DNA of 64,000 bases from Pseudomonas taiwanensis DSM 21245. GTDB lineage: Bacteria; Pseudomonadota; Gammaproteobacteria; Pseudomonadales; Pseudomonadaceae. Within the stretch, counting starts at the first letter, position 1, and each line of letters opens with the position of its first letter. Positions 1 to 8,779 of the stretch are shown in pieces. The DNA is taken from NCBI RefSeq assembly GCF_000425785.1, contig NZ_AUEC01000028.1:28576-92575 (forward strand), given 5' to 3'. The translations under genes and the position numbers were made by a program. The notes beneath the pieces were generated by a model, which did not search any database, was not told the origin of the DNA, and worked only from the letters and a program-made list of their open reading frames with translations.

Positions 1-894
1 AACGTGGTCCGTTCCCAGCCTGGACTGGATATCAACCGTGCCCACAAGGACGGTGCGCCCTGGTGGGACGTGGACGTGAACAAGATCCCCGATGCCACGC
101 CCACCGTGCACACCGGCCCCTACAAGGCCAACCCGTACACGGTGTTGGGCAAGACCTACTACCCGATGCAAGACGCGCGCAATTACCGCGCCGAAGGCAC
201 GGCGTCGTGGTACGGCACCAAGTTCCACGGTCAGAACACCGCCAATGGCGAGCTCTATGACCTCTATGGCATGAGCGCGGCGCACAAGACGCTGCCGCTG
301 CCTGCCTATGTGCGAGTGACCAACCTGGCCAACGGCCGCAGTGTGATCCTACGGGTCAATGACCGTGGACCGTTCTATTCGGACCGGATCATCGACTTGT
401 CCTACGCGGCGGCGAAGAAGCTCGGTTACGCCGAGATCGGTACCGCCCACGTGCGGGTCGAGGGTATCGACCCGCAGCAATGGTGGGCCCAGCGTGGCCA
501 GCAGCCGCCCCTGATGCTCAAGGAGCCTCAGGTGGCCCAGGCTCAGCCGATTCCGGCCAGCACCGGGCGCGTCGAGCAGTGGACGCCGCCGCCGCAGCAG
601 CACGCCGCACCTGTGGTGCCGGTGCAGGTTGGCGGCAACAATGTGCCAAGCGGCAACGGCGGCAGCTTCCTGCAAGTGGGGGCGTTCGCCAACCCGGACG
701 CCGCCGAGCTGCTGCGTTCGAAACTGAGCACCATGGTCAGCGCCCCGGTGTTCATCAGTTCCATCGTGCGTAACCAGCAGACCCTGCACCGTGTTCGCCT
801 GGGACCGATCGGCAGCCAGGGCGAGATCCAGCAGGCTCAGGACAGCATTCGCCTGGCGAACTTGGGGCAGGCAAAGCTGGTCACAGCTGACTGA
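1..894 (+). CDS. rlpA: RlpA septal ring lytic transglycosylase (5' end cut off)
   Basis: Outer-membrane lipoprotein family enzyme that cleaves naked (stem-peptide-free) glycan strands during septation. The first 297 visible codons are open from base 1, so the true start, signal peptide and lipobox lie before the window. A double-psi beta-barrel domain runs from about residue 67 (ASWYG) to 160. It contains the Glu, Asp and His of the NGELYDLYGMSAAH stretch that form the catalytic region, plus RVNDRGPF. A Pro/Gln-rich linker follows. A SPOR domain (about 220-297, starting GSFLQVGAFAN) should bind denuded septal peptidoglycan. In pseudomonads rlpA precedes dacA, as here. Identity is secure; only the 5' end is missing. 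Confidence 0.95.
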   Translation, partial: NVVRSQPGLDINRAHKDGAPWWDVDVNKIPDATPTVHTGPYKANPYTVLGKTYYPMQDARNYRAEGTASWYGTKFHGQNTANGELYDLYGMSAAHKTLPLPAYVRVTNLANGRSVILRVNDRGPFYSDRIIDLSYAAAKKLGYAEIGTAHVRVEGIDPQQWWAQRGQQPPLMLKEPQVAQAQPIPASTGRVEQWTPPPQQHAAPVVPVQVGGNNVPSGNGGSFLQVGAFANPDAAELLRSKLSTMVSAPVFISSIVRNQQTLHRVRLGPIGSQGEIQQAQDSIRLANLGQAKLVTAD

Positions 895-1050
895 CCCTGT
901 CGACGGCAACAGGGCCGGTACTGAACCATGCCAAACTGTCGGTTTTGTCATGAATTGGCGGGCGCAGGCATGTACAATGGCCGCTTTTGCTGCCGGCCAG
1001 GGAACCCTTGCCCTCCGGGCATCAGACCATTAGCGATTTTCGAGAGACGG

Positions 1051-2211
1051 ATGAACATCACCAAGCTTGCCAAACGACTTTGCCTGCCCGTACTGCTGAT
1101 GATCACGCCTGCCGCTTTCGCGGCGGAGCAGATGATGCCATCGCCACCGCAGCTGGCGGCCAAGTCCTACGTACTCATGGACGCGTCCAGCGGCAACGTG
1201 CTGGTCGAGAACAACGGTGACGAGCGTCTGCCGCCAGCCAGCCTGACCAAGCTGATGACCGCTTACATCGCCACCCTGGACATCCGCCGTGGCCAGATCG
1301 GCGAGAACGACCCGGTCACCGTCAGCGAAAACGCCTGGCGCACCGGTGGTTCGCGCATGTTCATCAAAGTGGGCAGCCAGGTCACCGTCAGCGACCTGCT
1401 GCACGGCATCATCATCCAGTCGGGTAACGACGCCTCCGTCGCCCTGGCAGAGCACATCGCCGGCAGCGAAGACGCGTTCGCCGACATGATGAACAAGACC
1501 GCCGCCGACCTCGGCATGAGCAACAGCCACTTCATGAACCCGACCGGCCTGCCGAACCCGGAGCACTACTCTTCGGCCCACGACATGGCCCTGCTGGCGC
1601 GTGCGATCATCGACGAGGATCCGGCCCACTACGCCATCTACTCGCAGAAAGAGTTCTTCTGGAACAACATCAAGCAGCCTAACCGCAACCTGCTGCTGTG
1701 GCGCGACAAGACCGTCGACGGCCTGAAGACCGGCCACACCGACGAAGCGGGCTACTGCATGGTGGCTTCGGCCGTTCGTGACGGCCAGCGCCTGATCGCC
1801 GTGGTGTTCGGCACCAACAGCGAGCAAGCCCGTGCCGCCGAGACCCAGAAGCTGCTGACTTACGGTTTCCGCTTCTTCGAAACCCAGACCTTCTACCAGA
1901 AGGGTACCGAACTGGCCCAGGCGCCGGTTTGGAAGGGTGCCACCAGCCAGGTGAAAGCGGGTCTGGCCAACGACCTGACCCTGACTATGCCTAAAGGCCA
2001 ATTGAAGCGTCTGCAGGCTTCGATGACCATGAACCCGCAGCTCACCGCACCGATCGCAAAAGGTGACGTGATCGGCAAAGTGGAAGTCAAACTGGACGAA
2101 AACGTGGTTCACAGCGCCGACCTGATCGCCCTCGACGGCGTCGAGGAAGGTGGTTTCATCCGCCGTATGTGGGATAGCATTCGTCTATTCTTCTACGGGT
2201 TGTTCAACTGA
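1051..2211 (+). CDS. dacA: D-alanyl-D-alanine carboxypeptidase (PBP5/6 family)
   Basis: Periplasmic DD-carboxypeptidase that removes the terminal D-Ala from peptidoglycan pentapeptides. The 386-residue protein begins MNITKLAKR with a Sec signal peptide ending near AFA-AEQ. The three serine-peptidase motifs are present: SLTK (SxxK), SGND (SxN) and KTGHT (KTG). The C-terminal RRMWDSIRLFFYGLF is the amphipathic anchor helix typical of PBP5. The frame stays open upstream to about 928. The start at 1051 is chosen because only there does the signal peptide begin at the N-terminus, with a purine-rich stretch just ahead. A strong hairpin follows the stop. Confidence 0.95.
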   Translation: MNITKLAKRLCLPVLLMITPAAFAAEQMMPSPPQLAAKSYVLMDASSGNVLVENNGDERLPPASLTKLMTAYIATLDIRRGQIGENDPVTVSENAWRTGGSRMFIKVGSQVTVSDLLHGIIIQSGNDASVALAEHIAGSEDAFADMMNKTAADLGMSNSHFMNPTGLPNPEHYSSAHDMALLARAIIDEDPAHYAIYSQKEFFWNNIKQPNRNLLLWRDKTVDGLKTGHTDEAGYCMVASAVRDGQRLIAVVFGTNSEQARAAETQKLLTYGFRFFETQTFYQKGTELAQAPVWKGATSQVKAGLANDLTLTMPKGQLKRLQASMTMNPQLTAPIAKGDVIGKVEVKLDENVVHSADLIALDGVEEGGFIRRMWDSIRLFFYGLFN

Positions 2212-2224
2212 TACGTGACCTGCC

Positions 2225-2260
2225 ACGCTCCCGCGCATCGTTGCGGGAGCGTTGTTGTTG
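2225..2260 (+). terminator. Rho-independent terminator after dacA
   Basis: Perfect 10-bp stem (2225-2234 ACGCTCCCGC with 2243-2252) around an 8-nt loop, followed by a T-rich TGTTGTTG run. It should separate dacA from the YbeD-lipB-lipA group. Confidence 0.75.
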
Positions 2261-2286
2261 CCACGGCTTACGAGGCCGTTTCCGCC

Positions 2287-2562
2287 ATGAGCGAAGCTGA
2301 CGTCAAGTCGCACAAAATCGAATTCCCCTGCGAGGATTACCCGATCAAGGTGATCGGCGATACCGTTGTCGGTTTCCGAGACACGGTGATCGAGATCCTC
2401 AGCAAGCACGCCAAAGTCGACCTCCAGACACTGGCCGAGCGCCAGAGCAAGGAAGGCAAGTACACCACCGTGCAATTGCACATCGTTGCCGAAAGCGAGA
2501 ACCAGCTGCACGATATCAATAGCGCCCTGCGCGCGACCGGCATCGTGAAAATGGTGCTCTGA
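2287..2562 (+). CDS. YbeD/DUF493 family protein
   Basis: Small 91-residue cytosolic protein of the YbeD (DUF493) family, which commonly lies between dacA and lipB in gammaproteobacteria. Its molecular role is not settled; an ACT-like alpha/beta fold suggests regulation. The family is recognised from the [15 protein letters not shown] opening, and the end [12 protein letters not shown] is also typical. The open frame extends upstream, but ATG 2287 gives the family length. The stop TGA shares a base with the lipB ATG (TGATG), so translation of lipB is probably coupled to this gene. Confidence 0.88.
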   Translation: MSEADVKSHKIEFPCEDYPIKVIGDTVVGFRDTVIEILSKHAKVDLQTLAERQSKEGKYTTVQLHIVAESENQLHDINSALRATGIVKMVL

Positions 2563-3209
2563 TGCCGCGGTGTCTCGGTTTTCGCGATCTTGGCCTGCAG
2601 CCCTATGAACCGGTGCTGGAGGCCATGCGTCGTTTTACCGAGCAGCGTGGCCCGGACAGCCAGGACGAAGTCTGGCTGGTCGAGCACCCCGCGGTCTTCA
2701 CCCAGGGCCAGGCCGGCAAGGCCGAGCACCTGCTGGTACCGGGCGATATCCCGGTGGTGCAGACCGACCGCGGTGGCCAGGTGACCTATCACGGCCCCGG
2801 GCAGTTGGTGGCCTACCTGCTGCTGGATGTACGTCGCCTTGGCTTCGGTGTGCGTGACCTGGTGAGCCGTATCGAGCGCACCCTGATCGACCTGCTGGCC
2901 AGCTACGATGTCCAGGCTGCGGCAAAACCCGATGCTCCCGGTGTCTATGTCGATGGAGCGAAAATCGCCTCCCTCGGCCTGCGAATCCGCAATGGCCGTT
3001 CGTTTCATGGCCTTGCTCTGAATGTGGACATGGACCTTGCGCCATTCCGCCGAATCAACCCCTGCGGGTACGCGGGGCTGGCCATGACCCAGCTGCGCGA
3101 CCTGGCAGGTCCGATCGAACTCGACGAGGTCAGGACAAGGCTGCGCGGACAGCTGGTCAAGCACCTCGACTATGCTGAGCAGACGACCCTCACGGGCGGA
3201 ATCGACTGA
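2562..3209 (+). CDS. lipB: Octanoyl-[ACP]:protein N-octanoyltransferase LipB
   Basis: Moves octanoate from octanoyl-ACP to the lipoyl domains of 2-oxoacid dehydrogenases and GcvH, the first step of lipoate synthesis. The 215-residue protein carries the signature [12 protein letters not shown] (about 70-81), the acyl-enzyme cysteine in NPCGY and the catalytic lysine in GAKIAS. The start overlaps the preceding stop by one base, and lipA begins 2 bp after this stop, so the two genes are clearly co-transcribed. Its product is needed by the AcoC lipoyl domain encoded a few kilobases downstream. Confidence 0.97.
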   Translation: MPRCLGFRDLGLQPYEPVLEAMRRFTEQRGPDSQDEVWLVEHPAVFTQGQAGKAEHLLVPGDIPVVQTDRGGQVTYHGPGQLVAYLLLDVRRLGFGVRDLVSRIERTLIDLLASYDVQAAAKPDAPGVYVDGAKIASLGLRIRNGRSFHGLALNVDMDLAPFRRINPCGYAGLAMTQLRDLAGPIELDEVRTRLRGQLVKHLDYAEQTTLTGGID

Positions 3210-3211
3210 AT

Positions 3212-4228
3212 ATGACAACTGTGCAAGAAGCCGTGCCGAACCTGACTCCTACCCAGGATTCCACCCCGCGCCCCGCGCCGAAGAAGGTGGAAGCTGGCGT
3301 TAAACTGCGTGGCGCCGAAAAGGTCGCCCGTATTCCGGTGAAGATCATCCCCACCGAAGAACTGCCGAAAAAGCCGGACTGGATCCGCGTGCGTATCCCG
3401 GTTTCCCCGGAGGTCGACCGCATCAAGCAACTGCTGCGCAAGCACAAGTTGCACAGCGTGTGCGAAGAGGCATCCTGCCCGAACCTGGGCGAGTGCTTCT
3501 CGGGGGGGACTGCGACCTTCATGATCATGGGTGACATCTGCACCCGTCGTTGCCCGTTCTGCGACGTTGGCCATGGCCGACCAAAGCCACTGGATGTCGA
3601 CGAGCCGAAAAACCTGGCCATCGCCATCGCCGACCTGCGCCTGAAGTACGTGGTCATCACTTCGGTGGACCGCGACGACCTGCGCGACGGCGGCGCCCAG
3701 CACTTCGCCGACTGCATTCGCGAAATCCGTGCGCTGTCGCCGGGCGTTCAGCTCGAGACCTTGGTCCCGGACTACCGTGGCCGCATGGACATCGCTCTGG
3801 AGATCACTGCGCAACAGCCGCCAGATGTCTTCAACCACAACCTGGAAACCGTCCCGCGCCTTTACAAGGCCGCGCGTCCGGGCTCGGACTATGATTGGTC
3901 GCTGGACCTGCTGCAGAAGTTCAAGCAGATGGTGCCCCATGTGCCGACCAAGTCGGGCCTGATGCTCGGCCTGGGCGAGACCGACGAAGAAGTCATCGAA
4001 GTCATGCACCGCATGCGCGAGCACGACATCGACATGCTGACCCTTGGCCAGTACCTGCAGCCATCGCGCAGTCACCTGCCGGTTCAGCGCTTCGTCCACC
4101 CGGATACCTTCGCCTGGTTCGCCGAGGAAGGTTACAAGATGGGCTTCAAGAACGTCGCGTCCGGCCCGCTGGTGCGTTCGTCCTATCACGCTGACCAGCA
4201 GGCTCATGAGGCCAAGATCAAGCTCTGA
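3212..4228 (+). CDS. lipA: Lipoyl synthase LipA
   Basis: Radical-SAM enzyme that inserts two sulfurs into protein-bound octanoate. The 338-residue protein has the auxiliary cluster motif [12 protein letters not shown] (Cx4Cx5C) and the radical-SAM motif CTRRCPFC (Cx3Cx2C), which together bind two 4Fe-4S clusters. The C-terminal [11 protein letters not shown] contains the conserved serine that ligates the auxiliary cluster. About 60 N-terminal residues precede the core and are lysine- and proline-rich, as in other pseudomonads. It starts 2 bp after lipB and is followed by an intrinsic terminator, so it closes the operon. Confidence 0.97.
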   Translation: MTTVQEAVPNLTPTQDSTPRPAPKKVEAGVKLRGAEKVARIPVKIIPTEELPKKPDWIRVRIPVSPEVDRIKQLLRKHKLHSVCEEASCPNLGECFSGGTATFMIMGDICTRRCPFCDVGHGRPKPLDVDEPKNLAIAIADLRLKYVVITSVDRDDLRDGGAQHFADCIREIRALSPGVQLETLVPDYRGRMDIALEITAQQPPDVFNHNLETVPRLYKAARPGSDYDWSLDLLQKFKQMVPHVPTKSGLMLGLGETDEEVIEVMHRMREHDIDMLTLGQYLQPSRSHLPVQRFVHPDTFAWFAEEGYKMGFKNVASGPLVRSSYHADQQAHEAKIKL

Positions 4229-4246
4229 TCCTGTGTTGAGTCAGAC

Positions 4247-4284
4247 ATGCCGATGCGCGCCGAAAGGCGGCATCGGCATTTTTG
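4247..4284 (+). terminator. Rho-independent terminator after lipA
   Basis: Outer 10-bp stem ATGCCGATGC (4247-4256) pairs with 4270-4279. An inner CGCC-GAAA-GGCG hairpin extends it, and a TTTTT run follows. This is a strong terminator closing the lip operon. Confidence 0.85.
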
Positions 4285-4323
4285 TATGAGCATTGTCGGT
4301 GAAACACGGTAAGGAGTTACCCA

Positions 4324-5262
4324 GTGAACAGCGTTGAAACCTTCGAGTCCCGCTTGCTTGCCGCGTTGCCCGTAGGTGCTTGCTTCGCCGTGGTCGCCCC
4401 CGCCGGGCCGGCCCGGCTGGATGCGCAAAAAGCCGGCCTGTGGTTTGCCAGCCGGGGCTATCAGTCCCGTATCTATCCGAGCGTCAACCAGGCTCAGGGT
4501 TATCTGGCCGGCTCCGACCAGCGTCGCCTGCAGGACCTGCACGATGCATTCGCCGACCCTTCCATCCACGCCATTTTGTGCATGCGTGGCGGTTACGGCA
4601 GCATGCGCCTGCTCGACAAGCTCGACTTCGAGCTGATTCGGCGCAATCCCAAGCCGTTGATTGGCTACAGCGACATCACCGCGCTGCATACCGCCATCGG
4701 CCGTCACAGTGGGCTGGTGACCTTCCATGGGGCGATGCTCAACGCCGACCTGCTGGGCGCCAAGCTCGAGCCCACCGAATCTTCGCTACTGGCGCAGTTG
4801 AACGGGCGTCTGGCGGCGGGCGATGCCATCGTCCATCCGGCAGCCTACCCGTTGAGCAGTGTAGTGCCTGGCGAAGCCAGTGGGCGCTTGGTGGGCGGCA
4901 ACCTGTCGTTGCTGGGGGCTACGATGGGTACCTTGGCCGAGGTCGATACCCAGGACAGTATCCTGTTCATCGAAGATGTGAACGAGCCACTGTACCGGGT
5001 AGATCGTCTGCTGACCCAACTGCGCCTGGCCGGCAAGCTCGAGGGCGTCAAAGGCGTATTGGTGGGGGACTTCGCCGGCGTTACGGTCGCCGCCATGACG
5101 CCGCTGCTGGAGGACATCTTCGCGCCGCTGGGTGTGCCTGTACTGGCCGGGTGGCGCAGCGGGCACTGTGACCCGAATGTGTGTCTGCCCCTGGGGGCGT
5201 GGGTGCAACTGGACAGCAGCAAGCAGACCTTGGTGCTGCAGCAGGACCTGTTCCGGTCCTGA
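4324..5262 (+). CDS. ldcA: Muramoyltetrapeptide LD-carboxypeptidase (S66 family)
   Basis: Cytosolic serine peptidase that removes the terminal D-Ala from murein tetrapeptides during peptidoglycan recycling; the S66 family also includes the MccF self-immunity peptidases. The 312-residue protein shows the nucleophile serine in GYSDITALH (about 117), the glutamate of FIEDVNEP and the histidine of GHCDPNVCLPLG, the expected Ser-Glu-His triad. The start is GTG 4324, with AAGGAG 8 bp upstream. It stands alone after the lipA terminator. LdcA is preferred to MccF because of its length and housekeeping context. Confidence 0.92.
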   Translation: MNSVETFESRLLAALPVGACFAVVAPAGPARLDAQKAGLWFASRGYQSRIYPSVNQAQGYLAGSDQRRLQDLHDAFADPSIHAILCMRGGYGSMRLLDKLDFELIRRNPKPLIGYSDITALHTAIGRHSGLVTFHGAMLNADLLGAKLEPTESSLLAQLNGRLAAGDAIVHPAAYPLSSVVPGEASGRLVGGNLSLLGATMGTLAEVDTQDSILFIEDVNEPLYRVDRLLTQLRLAGKLEGVKGVLVGDFAGVTVAAMTPLLEDIFAPLGVPVLAGWRSGHCDPNVCLPLGAWVQLDSSKQTLVLQQDLFRS

Positions 5263-5315
5263 CCGCCATCGTCAGCAGATCATCCCTGCGGCCTTCAGCA
5301 GCGGCCTCGACGGGC

Positions 5316-5336
5316 AAAAGGGGCGCAACGCGCCCC
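5316..5336 (-). terminator. Terminator of the aco-adh operon (minus strand)
   Basis: GGGGCGC and GCGCCCC arms (5320-5326 and 5330-5336) enclose a 3-nt loop. Read on the minus strand the hairpin ends in TTTT, so it fits as the end of the acetoin operon. On the plus strand the same hairpin lies about 60 bp after ldcA but lacks a T-run. Confidence 0.6.
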
Positions 5337-5360
5337 AAGATCCTGATCGCCCAGTGCACC

Positions 5361-5505
5361 TAGGCTTTGTACGAAAAGCCTTGAAACTCGGTGATGCTGC
5401 GTCGAAAACAGCCTCGGAATGCTCATTTACAACCCGTAAACTCCGCTTCCTCGGCTGTTTTCGCCTTGCCTGACCTTCGTCCCAAGACTTTTCAGACAGA
5501 CCCTA
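5361..5505. repeat. MITE-like 145-bp palindromic repeat
   Basis: The two ends are imperfect inverted repeats: TAGGCTTTGTACGAAAAG at 5361 and, on the other strand from 5505, TAGGGTCTGTCTGAAAAG. The interior is also roughly self-complementary around 5430 (GGAATGCTCATTTAC facing GTAAACTCCGCTTCC). It has no coding capacity. Similar palindromes starting with GGGTCTGT are widespread in Pseudomonas genomes (from memory). The right end supplies the adh stop codon. Confidence 0.65.
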
Positions 5506-6591
5506 ATGCCCGCCCGGTGAAACAATGATCTTCACGTTCTGCTCCTTGTTGTTCACCAATTCTTCGAAGCCGAGCTCGACAATTTGCTCCAGCCCGATTC
5601 GCCCAGTCACCAGCGGTCGAATATCCAGACGCCCATCGGCAATGAATGCGATCACATCAGCGAACTCGCCATTGTAGGCCAATGCCCCGATCACCTGTTT
5701 CTCGGTGGACACCAGTTCGAAGAAGTTGAACTCGCTGGGCTCCTCGAAAATACCCACCAACACGCACTTACCGGCCTTGCGAATGGCATCGATGGCCAGC
5801 TTGGCCGTGTGCTTGTTGCCGATGCACTCGAAGCTCACATCGGCCCCAAGCCCGCCAGTGAGCGCGCGAATCTCGGCCAGGGCATCGCACTGGCTGGGGT
5901 CGAGCACCACGCTGGCTCCCACTTCCTTGGCCTTGGCTTTGCGTGCCGAGGACATTTCCAGCGCGATCACCTGAGCCGCACCGGCAGCCTTGGCGCACAT
6001 GATGGTGCAAAGGCCGATGGTGCCTGCGCCTACCACCACCACGTTCTGTCCCAGCAGGCTGCCGGCCTTCTTCACCGCGTGCATGCCCACCGCCAACGGC
6101 TCGATCAGTGCCCCGGCCTCCCGTGGGAAGCCCTGTGGCAACCGATACAGCAAGTTGGCGGGCACATTGACCCGTTCGGCGAAGGCACCGTTGTTCATAA
6201 GCCCGGTGAAGGCCAGGCGCTCGCAGATGTTGTACAGGCCATGGGTGCAGTAGTAGCAGGTCCCGCAATGCTGGCAGGCATCCGCCGCCACCGGGTCGCC
6301 CACGGCATAGCCTTCGACTCCCTCGCCGAGCTTGGCGATTTCACCGCAGAACTCGTGGCCGAGGATGCACTGGCCCTGGATGCCGGTCAGAGGATGCGGC
6401 GCCTCGACCGGGATGAACACTGGGCCCGCCACGTATTCGTGTAGATCGGAACCACAGATGCCGCACCAGTCCACCTTGATTTGCACCCAGCCAGGAGGCG
6501 GGTCGGCAGGCAGGGGGACCTGTTCGACACGGATGTCATGGCGGCCATGCCAGACGGCGGCGCGCATATGGGTGTGGCTCAGGTCATTCAT
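5503..6591 (-). CDS. adh: Zinc-dependent 2,3-butanediol dehydrogenase
   Basis: Medium-chain dehydrogenase that interconverts 2,3-butanediol and acetoin with NAD(H), feeding the acetoin dehydrogenase encoded just upstream. The protein is 362 residues. The catalytic zinc site is CGICGSDLHEY plus GHEFCGE. The structural zinc is held by four cysteines in CQHCGTCYYCTHGLYNIC. The Rossmann glycine motif is VVGAGTIGL. The frame is open to 6612, but ATG 6591 with GGAG 9 bp upstream is preferred. It is the last gene of the aco operon, 30 bp after acoC. The TAG stop lies inside a MITE-like repeat. Confidence 0.9.
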   Translation of the reverse strand: MNDLSHTHMRAAVWHGRHDIRVEQVPLPADPPPGWVQIKVDWCGICGSDLHEYVAGPVFIPVEAPHPLTGIQGQCILGHEFCGEIAKLGEGVEGYAVGDPVAADACQHCGTCYYCTHGLYNICERLAFTGLMNNGAFAERVNVPANLLYRLPQGFPREAGALIEPLAVGMHAVKKAGSLLGQNVVVVGAGTIGLCTIMCAKAAGAAQVIALEMSSARKAKAKEVGASVVLDPSQCDALAEIRALTGGLGADVSFECIGNKHTAKLAIDAIRKAGKCVLVGIFEEPSEFNFFELVSTEKQVIGALAYNGEFADVIAFIADGRLDIRPLVTGRIGLEQIVELGFEELVNNKEQNVKIIVSPGGH

Positions 6592-6621
6592 GATGATTGT
6601 CTCCAGACTCACGCAACGGGA

Positions 6622-7728
6622 TCAGTGCTTGCGCAGGAACGCCAACAGTCGTTCGTTGACCTGTTCGGCTGCCTCCATCTGCACCATGTGACCAACGCCA
6701 GGCACGACCAGGACCTCGGCCTCCAACCCTTCGGCATGGGCGGCGGGGATGATCGCGTCCTCGGCGCCCCAGACCACCATAGCCGGGTGCTGGCCAAGCA
6801 CGCTACGCAGGTCGTACCGTTGCCGGTCACCTTCGGCGATGGCCGAGCGCAGCTGTCTCAGTGCCTGGTCCACGCCTTCCAGGCGCTTGAACTTGAGCAT
6901 GTCTTCGAGCATCTGCCGGGTGACCAGCGCGGGGTCGGCGAACAGCTGGGTCAGCTGTGGCTTGAGGGCGTTGCGGTTGGTCGCCTCGACGAAGCCGTGA
7001 AGGTATTGCCCGTTGATCGCATCGCCCAGCCCGGCGCTGGCGACCAGGCTCAGGCTCGCCACCCGTTGCGGCGCCAGGCGCGCCACGTTCAGGCTGACCG
7101 CGCCGCCCATTGAATGCCCGGCCAGATGGGCGCGTGGGATGTCCAAATGGTCGAGCAGGGCGAGCACTGTCTCGCTCAGCTCATCCAGGTCGCCCCGCTG
7201 CAGTGCCTTGGCCGACTCGCCATGGCCAGGCAGGTCCAGCGCAATTACCCGGCGTTCGGCGGCCAGGGCCGGATGGTTGAACAGCCAGTTGTTGAGGTCG
7301 CCGCCGAAGCCGTGAACCAGCAGCAGCGGGGTGCCACCTTCACCCAGTTCGAACCAGCGCAGCAGGCGGCCACCCACTTCGGCCTTCTGAGGTGCGGGCC
7401 CTTGAGCCTGGTCGGCGGCCCCTTCGGCGACGAACTCGGCCTGGAACTGCTGCACCACCGCGTCGATTTCAGCCTCGCTGGCCTGACCTTCCACCACCAC
7501 GGCAAGCAACGCACCCACCGGCAGGGTTTCGTCGGGTTGGGCGATCAGGCGGCGTAACACGCCACTGAAAGGCGCCTCGACGCTGCTGCTGATCTTGTCG
7601 GTTTCAACGTCCAGCACTTCATCGCCCTTGTTGATCTCGTCGCCTTCCTGCTTGAGCCAGGCATCGACCCGGCCCTCGGTCATCGACAAGCCCCACTTGG
7701 GCATGGTCAGGGTATGGATCTGGCTCAT
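6622..7728 (-). CDS. acoC: Acetoin dehydrogenase E2 (dihydrolipoamide acetyltransferase) AcoC
   Basis: Core acetyltransferase of the acetoin dehydrogenase complex; it passes the acetyl group from acetoin cleavage to CoA. The 368-residue protein has an N-terminal lipoyl domain (1-80) with the lipoylated lysine in VETDKISS. A C-terminal alpha/beta-hydrolase domain (about 125-368) has the nucleophile elbow GHSMGG and a late GVGH histidine. This lipoyl-hydrolase fusion is the hallmark of AcoC, in contrast to the usual E2 catalytic domain. Its ATG overlaps the acoB stop (ATGA), so translation is coupled. Confidence 0.95.
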   Translation of the reverse strand: MSQIHTLTMPKWGLSMTEGRVDAWLKQEGDEINKGDEVLDVETDKISSSVEAPFSGVLRRLIAQPDETLPVGALLAVVVEGQASEAEIDAVVQQFQAEFVAEGAADQAQGPAPQKAEVGGRLLRWFELGEGGTPLLLVHGFGGDLNNWLFNHPALAAERRVIALDLPGHGESAKALQRGDLDELSETVLALLDHLDIPRAHLAGHSMGGAVSLNVARLAPQRVASLSLVASAGLGDAINGQYLHGFVEATNRNALKPQLTQLFADPALVTRQMLEDMLKFKRLEGVDQALRQLRSAIAEGDRQRYDLRSVLGQHPAMVVWGAEDAIIPAAHAEGLEAEVLVVPGVGHMVQMEAAEQVNERLLAFLRKH

Positions 7729-8747
7729 GCGGCGCTCCTTGCAGCTTCGATTACCTTGCGCACAGCGGCCTCGATCTTCGCGGCATCCGGGATGTACAAG
7801 TCTTCGAGGGCGTCGGAAAACGGCACGGGTGTATGGGGCGCGGTGACCATCTCGATTGGGCCTTTGAGCGAGCCGAACGCTTTCTGCGCAACCAGTGCGC
7901 TAATGTCGGTGGCCATGGAGCAGCGCGGGTTGGCTTCGTCGATAACCACCAGGCGGCCGGTCTTCTCCACGCTTTCGAGAATGCTGTCTTCGTCCAGTGG
8001 GCTGGTGGTGCGCAGGTCCAGCACTTCGCAGTCGATGCCCTGACGAGCCAAGTTGTTGGCTGCCTCAAGCGCCACATGGACCATGCGCCCGTAGGTCACC
8101 AGCGTCACGTCGTCGCCGTCGCGCAGGAAGTTGGCCTCGCCGAAGGGCACCGTGTAGACCTCTTCCGGCACCTCGCCCTGCATGCTGTAGAGCAACTTGT
8201 GCTCGCAGAAGATCACCGGGTCGTTGTCACGGATGGCCTGGATCAACAGCCCCTTGGCGTCATAGGGCGAGGCGGGGCAGACCACCTTGAGTCCTGGGAT
8301 GTGGGTCCACAGCGAGGTGAGCATCTGCGAGTGCTGTGCCGCCGCACGCAGTCCGGCGCCGTACATGGTGCGCATCACCAGCGGAGTGACGGCCTTGCCG
8401 CCGAACATATAGCGGAACTTGGCCGCCTGGTTGAGGATTTGGTCCAGGCAGCAACCAGCGAAGTCGACGAACATCAGTTCGCAGACCGGGCGCAGGCCTT
8501 GGGTGGCGGCCCCGACGGCGGCCCCGACATAGCCGATTTCCGACAGCGGTGCGTCGAGTACCCGGCCAGGGAATTGGTGGTAAAGACCTTTGGTTACGCC
8601 CAGCACGCCGCCCCAGGCATCGTCTTCGCCGGGCGCGCCGGCACCGCCGGCAACGTCTTCGCCGATGATGAACACGCTGCTGTCGCGACGCATTTCCTGG
8701 GCCAGGGCTTCGTTGATGGCCTGCTGGTAGCTGATCTTTCTTGCCAT
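7725..8747 (-). CDS. acoB: Acetoin dehydrogenase E1 beta subunit AcoB
   Basis: Beta subunit of the thiamine-diphosphate E1 component, of the transketolase-like pyrimidine-binding family. The 340-residue protein opens MARKISYQQAINEAL and has the characteristic GEDVAGGAGAPGEDDAWGG segment, then DAPLSEIGYVG and the C-terminal transketolase domain ending in VRKVIEAARSAA. The frame runs far upstream on the minus strand but only as the shadow of acoA. ATG 8747 with AGGAG about 8 bp upstream is the real start. It lies between acoA (32-bp gap) and acoC (4-bp overlap). Confidence 0.95.
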   Translation of the reverse strand: MARKISYQQAINEALAQEMRRDSSVFIIGEDVAGGAGAPGEDDAWGGVLGVTKGLYHQFPGRVLDAPLSEIGYVGAAVGAATQGLRPVCELMFVDFAGCCLDQILNQAAKFRYMFGGKAVTPLVMRTMYGAGLRAAAQHSQMLTSLWTHIPGLKVVCPASPYDAKGLLIQAIRDNDPVIFCEHKLLYSMQGEVPEEVYTVPFGEANFLRDGDDVTLVTYGRMVHVALEAANNLARQGIDCEVLDLRTTSPLDEDSILESVEKTGRLVVIDEANPRCSMATDISALVAQKAFGSLKGPIEMVTAPHTPVPFSDALEDLYIPDAAKIEAAVRKVIEAARSAA

Positions 8748-8779
8748 GGTGGTTCTCCTGTTGTTCTTGTTGTCCGGGC

